From: Echeneis naucrates
Taxonomy: Eukaryota; Chordata; Actinopteri; Carangiformes; Echeneidae
Direction of reading: 5' to 3'
DNA: 64,000 nt
Assembly (NCBI RefSeq): GCF_900963305.1
Contig: NC_042518.1
Coordinates: forward strand, 7,605,548 to 7,669,547
Shown here: piece by piece, positions 45,448 to 55,331 of the stretch
Layout: every line of letters starts with the position of its first letter
Numbering within the stretch: position 1 is the first letter of the stretch
Position numbers and translations under genes: made by a program
The notes under the pieces: model-generated
Told to the model about the DNA's origin: nothing
What the model saw: only the letters and a program-made list of their open reading frames with translations
The model's database searches: none

Positions 45448-48400
45448 CAAATTAAAAAAGACATCAGCATATATAGTTTCATCAATCAAAAAGGCTTGAC
45501 AGACAGACAGACAGCTCTGGCTCAGAGGAATAAAATGTATCAGGCTTTAGCTCAATTCATTGAAAGACCTGATAAAAATAAAGGAAATCAGCAATGATAT
45601 CATTAACAGTAGCTATTGTTTGAGACCCCATGCAAAAGTAAACAACCAAAAGGTGAACTTAAATATGGGATGATGTTTACCCTTAGGATGGCCTGGACTG
45701 TCTGAAGAGGATATGTAGCAGTGGTCGCAATGGCCTTTGCAATAGCGCCAATGAGAAAGATTTTTGCTGAGGAGATCTGTGGTAGGAGACAAGGAGGGTT
45801 GTGAATACTGACTTTGGGCATTTGATTGATGGAAGTTATCCAACAAAGACAGCTTTATATGAAATGGGTCAATAAAACTTTCAACTATCTTTATACTGTC
45901 CTCTGACCTTCACTCCTCCTTTGCCTGCCTTCCTCTTCATGGCCTCATAAAACATGAACTGGATGGCCGGGTTGAGGACGAGGATGAGAGAGGGCAGAGT
46001 GCCGTTCCACAGAGTTCCCACTCCCTCATTGGCTATGATCTGTGAGAAAGCATCTGAGGAAGAATGCCAAAAAACAGCAGGGTGTTACAACTGTAAAGAA
46101 ACAACCTGTTAAAATGGATTTACTGTAATTGTACTGTAATCACACACCAAATATGCCCCTGTACCGGGTCTGCTGGAGGTCTCCGTTTCTGAACTTTGCC
46201 CCTTGCAGCTTCAGTCGAGTGTTTACCACCCACATGGGTGTGGTCAGGACCACATTCACCACCCCTGCATAAACAACAAATAGTTAGCTTTTTTCAGGTA
46301 GATATCGTCCAGGTGGAGTTCTGATCTCTGCCAATCACTGCCTACACATTGACCTTATGTAGGTGCCACAGGGAAAGACAGCTGGTGGATAAACACAGAC
46401 ATAGCGCTGAAATGATTAATGCACCATGTTAACTAAAATTTTATTGTTTCAGTCAGTTTGTTATTAGGAAAAATATATGCAGATTATTCTCTAATTGAAT
46501 TTATTGCTAGATACAGTATCAACATAAACATACACTGAACTTGTCTGTGTGCAAGAAAACACAAGTCAGTTTTAGTACTTCAGTGAACATTCTTAGTACT
46601 TGAGAGCCTCTTCAAAGCCATTCATGAGTATAATTTTTACGGTAAGTGTGTTTACCTGCTACGACCCCTATGAGTAGGTCTTTGCCAGGTCTGGCTTTGC
46701 CTGGACCAGATGCTGCCAGCTGCTTCAGTGTTTTGAAGGTGTAGAAGTAGACAAAGTTGGAACAGCAGAGGCTGGAGATAACTGGAAACCAGCCTCTGTA
46801 CAGAGCCTGACTGGGAGAGAATGTGGACAGTCAATTGAATAGTAAACATTGGCTCATGTAGCCATATCATCATGAACAAGTCAGCCATTCAAGCTGCAAT
46901 CAACAACTGTTTCAATAGTTAATTCATCTGGGGGTTGTTTTTCTTTTTTCCACAGATCTTTGTAAATAATATCAGAAAATAGACATCCTTAGTGGAGAAA
47001 CAGGTTTTTCATGATAAATTATGATTTGAATAAAAGTCAATTAGGTAAATTGACTATTAACTGCAGAAAGCTTTGTGTTTTGTCTGTCACTTTACCAAAG
47101 TCATTGAACAGCTATTTAACTAAGCTGTTCAATGACTTTGGTGAAGTGACAGTTAAACTCTAGAATTTAATTATCACAAAGGTCTGCTGTAACTGCTGCA
47201 CTCAAGTGTTCAAATCAAAACACATTGGCTTCTGTTGTAATATGGCACAAAAATGTACTTACAAGCCTTCTTCCCTTACAATCTCAGCCAAGATTATCGG
47301 GGTTGAGTTGGACTTTCGCTTCTCATCCACTGAAAAACAAACAAAAAAGCCGCCTAAGTCAGTTAACTAATTGTCTGAAACTTTTGGAGTCACTCTACTG
47401 AAGTAAGTTTACTGGTCATGAGCAGCTCTACGTAATCTCTACGAGGGGCAGCAGTTGGGACTTGGCTTGGGAACCAAAGGGTCACCGGTTCATGTCCCAG
47501 CCCGGACAACGAAATACAGAGTGTGGACGGGTGGACCTAAAAAAAAAAAAAAAAACGCTCCAGGTGCACTGAGCAATGGCGGCATCTTCACTCTGAAACC
47601 TCTTCACATGTTCGCATAACACAACTATATAAATACATAATTATGTGTGTGTGGTTGACTGGGGGCGTGTATATTTTATTTATATTTATATATATATTTT
47701 GTAAGGGAGTTAATCACTGAGTCTGGTCTATTTTTTGTTGTTTAGTTTTTGTGTTTACATATATACGTATATATAATTTCGACTTGACTTCTGTGTGTGC
47801 ACAATAAAAAGATTCTTCTTCTATAAGGGTTATCTCCGCTTGATCTTGCATTGCTTTGAGTAATTAATTGGGGTTATGAAGTCAAAAACTCAGGGAAAGG
47901 AGGGTCTCATGAGAGTGGGATAAATCACTGTGTGAACAGACAACCACCACTCATTATCTTATTAACTTTACCATGAATTTATCTGTTTAATATAATCTCA
48001 AATAGCAGCACGTGAGAAGTGTTCATCACAAATTCCCACAGCCTGAGTTGAGACCTTCAAGCGCCTTGTGTTTTCCATGACCAACTTTGAGACTCAAATA
48101 TATACAGCTTAGTACAGAAGAAGACTAAGAAAAACCAAAGAATTGTAATTAAGTCAGAGAAGAAACTTCTGTCAACACTTGTGGTTAGGTGTGCAGGACT
48201 GACGAAGACTGCTACTCATCTTCATCATCTTGCCCCAGGACCCTGAGCTTTGTGGGAGTAAACTGGTGGACAACGCCAGGTGTTTACGGTGCAGGGATCC
48301 TTTATCCTGAGCGGACTGATCCTTGTTTAGTGTCCATGCTATCAGTTAACCTCTGTACAGGATAAGACTTCCAACTCACCCTGCAGCCTGCTTTTGGCCG

Positions 48401-48633
48401 TGTCCAGAGGGAAGAAGACGGTCATGGCTGTCACACTCCCCTGACAAAACACAAAGCTTTCTGCAGTTAAAACGTGATCCCGTTTCACCCCAAACATCGC
48501 GACAAAGGGGCTCAGTCGCTGTTTAAAATGTCAGAAAAGCACTTAAATCTCCGCTCACCATTGCACCTGCCACGGCGTGAACAAGTGTCTCGTAGGACAG
48601 AAGGCCGACAGCAAAGCCGCCGTTGTCCGACAT
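44851..48633 (-). CDS. slc25a17: SLC25A17 (PMP34) peroxisomal CoA/nucleotide carrier, 315 aa
   Basis: Nine coding exons (complement): 48559-48633, 48380-48440, 47263-47329, 46656-46810, 46148-46264, 45908-46053, 45681-45776, 45106-45188, 44851-44998, total 948 nt in frame. The protein starts [20 protein letters not shown]. It shows three mitochondrial-carrier repeats, each with its signature: [26 protein letters not shown] (acidic residue absent, as in PMP34) and [12 protein letters not shown]. Also family-typical are [40 protein letters not shown] and [19 protein letters not shown]. Six membrane helices are expected. The carrier exchanges CoA, FAD, NAD and AMP-type nucleotides across the peroxisomal membrane for fatty-acid oxidation. 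Introns hold a TA repeat, an miRNA-like hairpin and a SINE. The acceptor at 46811 was chosen because it keeps frame and gives EEGFQALYRGW, the same length as human. Confidence 0.95.
45375..45443. repeat. (TA)n microsatellite, about 34 units
   Basis: Long uninterrupted TA run in an slc25a17 intron (between exons 45106-45188 and 45681-45776). Likely unstable and cruciform-prone. Confidence 0.97.
47084..47152. repeat. 69-nt hairpin: 30-bp stem, 9-nt loop (miRNA-precursor-like)
   Basis: The arm 47084-47113 is the reverse complement of 47123-47152 except at one position, which is a U-G wobble in a plus-strand transcript and an A-C mismatch in a minus-strand one. Loop ATTTAACTA. It lies in the slc25a17 intron 46811-47262. 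Size and loop suit a pre-miRNA, but the near-perfect pairing equally suits a tiny MITE or a local inverted duplication. I recognise no known miRNA in it. Confidence 0.85.
47440..47822 (+). mobile_element. tRNA-headed teleost SINE, degraded
   Basis: Contains GGACTTGGCTTGGGAACC, then AAGGGTCACCGGTTCATGTCCC (B-box-like near 47487), then ATACAGAGTGTGGACGGGTG, typical of a common fish SINE. The body is interrupted by an A-run (47539-47555), and the 3' end reads CACAATAAAAAGATTCTTC, the usual tail. Plus orientation, inside slc25a17 intron 47330-48379. The middle is diverged and shortened. Confidence 0.75.
48191..48232 (+). repeat. 42-bp duplicated segment, copy 1
   Basis: Identical to 49338-49385 except for an extra TTCATC there. 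Starts GTGCAGGACTGACGAAGACT and ends CATCATCTTG. It lies in the slc25a17 intron 47330-48379. Confidence 0.9.
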
Positions 48634-48912
48634 CACTGCAGCCTCTCCCGGCGGAGCTCCCACCAAATGCTGTTGTCACCGCGGAGGGGAAGGAGTGGTC
48701 GGTCCGGTTGAAGTAGATATTCACCAGTCTGACTCCATGGTGGTTACAACACTGAAGACAACAACAGAGAGAGAGAGAGAGCTGTAAATGTTCCCTCTCT
48801 TTCGTCATTGATTGGTGAGAAACTCTTCTTCTTCTGCTGCTCTCCGCCTTCTTCCTCTTCTTCCTCTTCTTCTTCTGTTGCTCTCCGCCTTCTTCCTCTT
48901 CTTCCGCTTCTG

Positions 48913-48959
48913 CTTCTTCTTCTTCTTCTTCTTCTTCTTCTTCTTCTTCTTCTTCTTCT
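48913..48959. repeat. (TTC)n / (GAA)n tract in a pyrimidine-rich block
   Basis: About 15-16 TTC units, preceded by imperfect CTTC/TCTTCC blocks from about 48827. It lies 280-330 bp upstream of the slc25a17 ATG. Long GAA/TTC runs can form triplex (H-DNA) structures. Confidence 0.95.
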
Positions 48960-49176
48960 ACGTCTAATTCAATGTATCGAGCCACAGCGACGCCGTCTCT
49001 TTGTTTGTGTCTTACGTGTGGCAGTTGTATGTTGTGAGTTAATGTCCAAAAACACATCTTGACATTGGCTAAGAGGAACACACAAAAAAAAAAAAAAAAA
49101 AACCATGAACAAAGCAGACACCTAAAATAGACAGTCTCAGTGCCCCCGCATTGCTGTTTGTACCTTCTGTAGTTAA

Positions 49177-49335
49177 CAGGGGTGTAACGATTCACTTTAA
49201 CAACGATTCGATTCGAATCACGATTCATGCTTGCCGATTCGATTCAAGGACGATCTTGGTTCATTTAGAACGATTCGATAAGAAATCGATTCAGTAACTT
49301 TTTAGCCAAAAATTCAACCAGTGTGACTCTGAAAT
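49177..49335 (+). mobile_element. hAT-like non-autonomous element, 5' fragment
   Basis: Begins CAGGGGTGTAACGATTCA, followed by repeated AACGATTCGATTC-type motifs (CGATTCGATTCGAATCACG and later GAACGATTCGATAAG). This start is characteristic of a widespread fish hAT-type terminal region. The right boundary and matching terminal CACCCCTG were not found, so the limit at 49335 is approximate. Confidence 0.55.
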
Positions 49336-49337
49336 AG

Positions 49338-49385
49338 TGCAGGACTGACGAAGACTGCTACTCATCTTCATCTTCATCATCTTGT
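49338..49385 (+). repeat. 42-bp duplicated segment, copy 2 (48 bp with a 6-bp insertion)
   Basis: Partner of 48191-48232; carries one extra TTCATC. It directly follows the hAT-like fragment and may belong to it. Confidence 0.9.
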
Positions 49386-49567
49386 ACCACCATGCTGGAT
49401 CTCCAGAGAGTGTGGTTGGACTGCAATTAAAAAAAGATCGAAATTAAAAAAACAAACCTGTTGATGCGGGATATTGTCCAGTTAGAGCAGTCAACTGAGT
49501 TCGCCTATTAATAGAATGAGTGTAAGCAGCTTTCCTCTCAAACAAACCAACATCACTAGCCAATCAG

Positions 49568-49740
49568 CAGGGGTGGACAGTAACAAAGTAAATTTACTTG
49601 AGTATCTGAACTTTAGTATTAGTATTATTTTTGGGGGATACTTTTACTTTCACTTCACTACATTTGAAGGACAAATATTGTACTTTTTACTCCACTACAT
49701 TTCTATTGATGCTCTCCTTATTCGCTTTTTGCACTAGTCT
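49568..49740 (+). mobile_element. Second hAT-like non-autonomous fragment
   Basis: Starts CAGGGGTGGACAGTAAC and continues with AAATTTACTTGAGTA, then GATACTTTTACTTTCACTTC and TTTTTACTCCACTACATTT, the familiar terminal region of a very common fish hAT-type repeat (CAGGGGTGGAAAGTAAC...). The other terminus was not identified; the right limit is approximate. Confidence 0.6.
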
Positions 49741-50199
49741 AACGTTACTCATTCATTGTTTTTAATTGCAATTGTTTTTGTAGCATCTGATTGTAATGAA
49801 GGTATCTAGAAGTTCTATTTTATGTATTTTGGTGTACTTTTATAGTCCGTTTTTAGGACATCCTCTTTGCACATTAATTTTTCATCTGTGAAAAAGTAAC
49901 ACTGCTTGTAAAATAGTTGAGTAAAAAGCACAATAATTCTCACAATTAATAGTAACACTTCATTAAATGTGTGTTTGTGAATGCTAATTTCCATAATGAA
50001 GCTTTAAGTGATCCAGATGAGCTGGAGCATGGACGAGTCTTGGGGATTTGCTGCCAGCAGTGAACTGGACTTTGCTTTTGTTTTATAGCTCTAGGCTGCT
50101 GATACGTTGATGACCAGTCATCACTTTGTTTGCTCAGGTTTTCAGTCTGTTCATCTGACCGGAGTGCTTTTGTGGAGATCGTTTCTGTTCTTTGAGAAG

Positions 50200-52688
50200 A
50201 TGACTCGATACCACAAAGCAGCAATTGATGGCTATTTGGACCTTTTGAAAGAAGCCACAAGGAAGGACCTGAACACTGCAGATGAAGATGGCATGACCCC
50301 CACCTTATTTGCTGCTTTCCATGGACACGTTGATGCTCTTCAGCTCATATGCAGCAGAGAGTAAGCATGTTAAACTCCTTTCCACCAAATATGGGTGCTT
50401 TACACGTAGGTCTCAAATAACCTGTGGTCATGTTATGAACAGCATGTTATTTCCTAATATTTGTTACTTGTCCTGTAATTTATTTAAAGATTCTGATACA
50501 GATAGTTTTTTTTTTTATATTGTCAAACTCACATATGTAAATAAGAAAATTTCAGCCGAATTTCTAAAGTAATATTTAATGCAGTGGCCCAAAAATCAAA
50601 CTACAGTAAACTCCACAGTGGAGTTGGATACTGAACAGAGCTTTATACTGTATATCAGTGTTTTAATACTTCACCTAATAATACAAGATGGTGTTCGACA
50701 TTTCAGCAACACCTTAATGAGCTAAAACTACATTCCTCTCTTCAAAATGGTCTCTCCCATGAGCTGAGCCAAATGTTTAATCAGCCGAAGCCATCCTGTG
50801 AGACAAAAGAACCTTGTGTCTATCTACACAGCCCCCACCTCCACTCTCACTGAATAAAACAAAAGACCGACTAAGACCTAGAACAAAATTCTTACAGAAA
50901 AAAAAAAGAGTTTGAATGAATGTTTGAGAGATTTTGTTGGGCACAACACTCTCTCACCTACGTGGCCTGAAGCATTTCCGCCTCGGGCATTACCAGCATG
51001 AGCTGGGATTTATAGCAAGATTCTGCAGTATTATAGCAATCAGTGGGTGTGACACTGAGTCCCAGTAGTGGAAGACTTTAAATCTTAATAGCTGACCAAT
51101 TATTTTCTGAAATGTCTTGTATTATACTGTGACTGTTTCCTCTACGAGCTTGAAGGGTATTCAAGATATTTTATAAGATATTTCTCTGAAAGTGCATTAT
51201 ATAGTAGTTTCCTATTAAAATGGTAAGACCAAAGATGACTTTTAGACATCAGGTCTAAGTTTAATTATGAAGCAAAGCAGTTACTTCATGTTTTACTTCT
51301 ATCACAGAACTGATAATTATAATTGATAGTGTAGTGATTTTCTTGTTTTAAGATGCCCCATTTATTAATATGTTGACTGATGGTACGTTGATTCATTAAT
51401 GTATCTAATTAAATTTGAATTATCTATAAAAAAATTTTGCAATAACATAAAGTTATGAATGTCATATAGTTTCAAGTCATGTTAATTACATTATCAAGAT
51501 CATAAGCAAAGAGGAAGTTTCAGAATATTTTTTAATGATGAATTTTCTTCTGTGTAATGTAGAGGAGACCCCAACAGGAGTGACATCTGGGGAAACACAC
51601 CGTTGCATCATGCAGCGGCTAACGGCCACATGCACATCCTCAGCTTTCTGGTCAACTTTGGGGCCAACCTTTTTGCACTGGACAATGAATTCCACACGGC
51701 GATGGATGTTGCTGCTTCTCGTGACCACATGGACTGTGTGCGCTTCCTCGATGCTGCTGCCTCACAACTGACCAACCAGAATCCCAAGAAGGTTGCCAAT
51801 CTAAAGAAAGAAGCTGTCAAAGAAGCAGAGAAACGTGTGAAACTCTGTGAGAAGGTGAAGAGGAAACACCAGACCAAGATGGATAAAATGCAGCATGGAG
51901 CAAGCAATACTGGGTCTGTTTCAGAGGCCAGCATGGCATCATCATTCTCAAATGATGGTACCATCAGCAACGTGAATGAGCAATTCTCCAAGCTCATAGC
52001 TGTTGAAAAGTCGGGCTCTCTTACAGCCAGATTTAAAGGCAGTCTCCAGAAGAAACTAGGGAAGAAAGATAAAGGCACACTACAGAAATCAGGAGGAGAT
52101 GGGAATGTTATTTTCCTCAAACAGGAGAATGAATCATCTCAGAAGCCAGAGTTTCTGGGTGTCTTCAGTGAGCAGGATGAGGACATGATGAATGAAGACA
52201 GAATGGGAGGCTTTGAAGATGATGATGACAGTGAAAAACCAGGCCAAGTGAAACAGTCCATCTTCAACCGGCCTGGACTTGGAGGTCTGATTTTCATGAA
52301 AAAGATGGGGCTTGATTCCGAAGAGATCCCCATTGGAAGCAACGAAAACCTCGGCTACCTAGTTCAGAATGAACTGTTTGAGGCAGATGACTTTGAGGGG
52401 TCAGATAACGCTGATTTGTCCTGGGATCAGGAAGATCTGGGCCTGGACGATGATGCTGATGAGGAAACCTCTCCTTTGGAAGCATTCTTGTCTGCTATCT
52501 CTTTGCCAGAGTTTTCTCTTGCATTCAGCAGAGAGGACCTGGACCTGGAGGCACTCATGCTTTGTTCTGATGAAGACCTGAAAGGAATTCACATCCAGCT
52601 CGGACCAAGGAAGAAGATCTTGGAAGCTGTTGCTCGGAGGAAGAATGCGCTCGAGAGTCCCGGCATCATGGGAGACAGCTGCTTGTGA
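50200..52688 (+). CDS. anks4b: ANKS4B-like ankyrin/SAM scaffold (harmonin-interacting), 428 aa
   Basis: Two coding exons, 50200-50360 and 51563-52688 (161 + 1126 nt, in frame). The protein begins [19 protein letters not shown]. Three ankyrin repeats follow (about 31-60, 64-93, 97-126), including [16 protein letters not shown] and [16 protein letters not shown]. Then come a Lys/Glu-rich helical stretch ([19 protein letters not shown]), an acidic middle region, the conserved [16 protein letters not shown] and a C-terminal SAM domain (about 358-415, [17 protein letters not shown]). It ends DSCL, a PDZ-binding-type tail. The two-exon structure and NPKKV favour ANKS4B over its paralogue USH1G/SANS, although the SAM domain resembles both. 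ANKS4B binds harmonin (USH1C) and myosin VIIB in the intermicrovillar adhesion complex of brush borders. The split codon at the exon junction gives Glu54 where human has Gly. Linkage to uqcrc2 agrees with human 16p12. Confidence 0.87.
50361..51562 (+). other. anks4b: anks4b intron
   Basis: 1.2 kb of AT-rich DNA from the GTAAGC donor to an ATGTAG acceptor. No coding exon or recognised mobile element seen. Confidence 0.7.
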
Positions 52689-53099
52689 CACAATCAAACA
52701 GGAGCAGTGATTTTTGCCCTGCTAACTTGATTTTCCAATGGCGACTTAGATGATTCTGCAAATCTTTTTTCCACTTTACCCATTTCATGATATCAAACTT
52801 GTATAGTGTTTTGTAGAAAAGGATTAATGTGCACTGCTCTGTTTATAAAATACTATTAATGATAAAACAAACTATAAACAGCAAAACAGTCCAGAATGAC
52901 GGTAACAATGAGGATGTTCTGGTATGATTCAAGAAGAAAACTTTTCATTATAAATCACAGTGGAGAAAAAACAGGTGTTAAGAATTGGTGATTGTTTATG
53001 TCCATTAATGAAATAACAGGGTTTGTGGTATGATTTGGTTGTGCTGTTGCATGTTTATATATATATAAATATATTATTGTTTTCACAACATAATTGTCA

Positions 53100-53105
53100 A
53101 ATAAA
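53100..53105 (+). terminator. anks4b: anks4b poly(A) signal
   Basis: AATAAA (in CAAATAAATAAG) 412 bp after the stop codon, following an AT-rich 3' UTR. Confidence 0.65.
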
Positions 53106-53385
53106 TAAGAACTGTGCAAACTGATGTCTCTAATTTACCTGTATCCATTGAAAATATGTACCTGTGTGTGTGAGTGCGCCCAGTTTCAGTCACATCACAC
53201 AAAAGTTATGTTCACACACATTTTTGAACTAAGCTTCCTGTTTGGGACAAAAACTTTGGTTCCCACAAAGTAAACCAGTGGGTCGTTCAGAATAAGATGG
53301 AACGAACACACTGAAAGTGAAGTATGAGCAATTTGAAAACTGTGTTAAGCTGTATTGTAGTTTGTGTTATGTTTAAAAATATACA

Positions 53386-54575
53386 GGGGGGTATTTCAGA
53401 AAGCAGGTTATATGAAAGCTCTGAGTATGTTAACCTTGAAATGAGGGAAACTCAGTTATCAGTTCCAGAAAGAGGTCTATCTGATACGGCAAGATCTAAG
53501 TCTGGAATACCTACAGCTGCCGGGTGTTCAATAGTTTTAGTCAGAGGCTGATTGAGGCTGATGACCTTTGAGACCTTTCACAACTGTTGGGGGGGCGTTT
53601 TTATGAATATAAGTTTTTTTTTTTTTTTAAAGACACAAGTGTATACTTGTGATCTGATGTAAGTACTTGTGTCCTGGGGCGTGACCCCAGGATGCCCTCA
53701 GCTCCTCAGCCTGTCAGAGGTGGTGATGATGGCTCCACTGGTTTTTCGGGCCTCTGCCTTCTTTCTGTTGTCTAAGCAGAACGTTAATCTCTTTTTTTAA
53801 ATTAGCAGATTTTATTCCATTCATGTACACATCGTCACTTTTTAAACGATTTCAATAAAAATGTGTTAACATTGTATGATTTGTTAATCTACTAAGTGGG
53901 GTATTAAATGAGATGACGTTAAAACAACATTTTGTAGGGGTTTAAATTACTACTTGAATTAATATTTACTTTGTTTAATAGCTTAAGTCAATATAAAAAA
54001 TAAAAAATAAAATTACATTAAAATCAAAGTGAGGTATAATTATAGCCCAGCAAAGTATGCCTGACCCTTTTGAATTATGTTTTGATTTAATTTTTAACTG
54101 CTTCCAAGTACGCTTCTCTCCTGATGGACTGCACCTAAATGAAAATCAGCTTTTATTCCCATTTGCATTTATAACTGTAACGGTGAAATGTAAAATCAGT
54201 GGAATTGTACATCCAAACGTACGCATTGACTGGGGTAGCTTTTATTTCTGTCTGTCTCTCCCTCGCTGCTGCAGCGGTGTGGCAGTGCTCATCCCCTCCA
54301 TCGGCCTGCATTCAGACCTCCACCTCCATCGGGGTGAAATAACGGGATCTTTTTTTTTTCTCTCGGTTGTCATGGTGACCCGTAGTATCGGGGCTCCATC
54401 GACGACGGCTTTTTATGGAGGTTGTGCACGCGCGCAACTCAAGGTGAACAAGGTGAACATACTCAGAGTTGATTGGACCAACTCAAAACAACTGTCCTGG
54501 AGCCGGATACTCAGAGTTTCCCATCTCAGAGTTCAGGGAAAGACTCGGACTTTGTTCCTACCTGGAATACCCCCC
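53386..54575. mobile_element. TIR-bearing non-autonomous DNA transposon, about 1.19 kb (PIF/Harbinger-like)
   Basis: The left end GGGGGGTATTTCAG and the right end CTGGAATACCCCCC are inverted repeats of each other (13 of 14). Both subterminal regions carry several copies of ACTCTGAGT-like motifs (for example CTCTGAGTATG on the left and CATACTCAGAGTT on the right), the usual look of an abundant fish repeat. No clear target-site duplication and no transposase frame are visible; the 178-codon frame at 54057-54593 lies inside and runs over the right end. Family assignment is from the termini only. Confidence 0.65.
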
Positions 54576-54779
54576 AAAGACCAGCAAGGGTGAAATAAAA
54601 GCTGCAGGCCTAAATAACCGTTTAGATCCAAAAATAATAATAATAATAAATATATTTACTTAAATTGGGCAAAGAAAAACATTGGATTTCATTTTCTGTG
54701 GGGAAAAAAATACGGCCATGAATGTTATGTAACAAGATTTCTCAATATTTTAAAATGCTCATATATTCCAAATCACGTT

Positions 54780-55331
54780 TGATGTGATGTTCCTGTCCAC
54801 CGTGTGCAATATTCCCGATTCTTCCCATGTGTTTGTTTTGGACGTTTCTGCTGCATCCTGCACGAAGCAGGAAAAACGGGGGTGGGGAACTATCTTGACC
54901 TGTGCAGCGCAGTTGGGCGGGGCTTCCGGTGGCTACTTAATACAGTGTGTAGTGGGAAGAGTGCATTTGCACCGCAGCAGTCACGATCATGTCAAACAGG
55001 TAACGAGTCTCTCTGACACGGCTGTTCTCCTCTAACAGACTCTTTGCTTTGTCTCGCCACGGACCGGACCGGACCGGCTCGTCTCTGCTCGGCCGAGCCG
55101 CTCAATCTGCGCTATAACTCCTCGTCAGATCGTAAACAGCCCAATCTGAGTCTGCGGCTTGTTGCTTCTCCTCCGACTTTGGCTCATCTCAATCTGACAT
55201 CGTGTTGGAGCGCAGGATCTGATTTTCTGCCGTCTCCGTCCGCAGATCGGTTGCCCGCTGTGATCACAAGACGCCGGAGTGTCATGACCGTGCCCGTGTT
55301 CGCTCCCAGGCTCGCCTAGCAGAAGTGAGAC
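54780..55331 (+). promoter_or_regulatory. Promoter and leader of the KLHL gene
   Basis: A GC box (GGGCGGGGC, 54915-54923) overlapping an ETS-like CTTCCGG, followed by a possible leader exon ending CAAACAG at a GTAACG donor (54999). Sequence is CpG-rich from about 55040 to the ATG at 55332. Exact start site unknown. Confidence 0.45.

Larger units (their letters stand above)
48634..50199. other. Intergenic region between slc25a17 (left) and anks4b (right) start codons
   Basis: About 1.6 kb between divergently transcribed genes. It holds the slc25a17 leader, an AG run (48767-48780), a long TTC-rich tract (48827-48959), an A-run (49084-49101), two hAT-like fragments and copy 2 of a 42-bp duplicate. 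The 238-codon minus-strand frame at 48512-49228 is driven by the GAA-rich strand of the TTC tract and is not a gene. Confidence 0.65.

Noticed and set aside
48512-49228. 238-codon minus-strand open frame
   Set aside because: Its centre is the poly-Glu translation of the GAA strand, and its right part overlaps slc25a17 exon 1 in a wrong frame.
51608-52120. 170-codon minus-strand frame
   Set aside because: Antisense shadow of anks4b exon 2.
54057-54593. 178-codon plus-strand open frame
   Set aside because: It lies within the 1.19-kb TIR element and runs across its right end; no domain or family resemblance.
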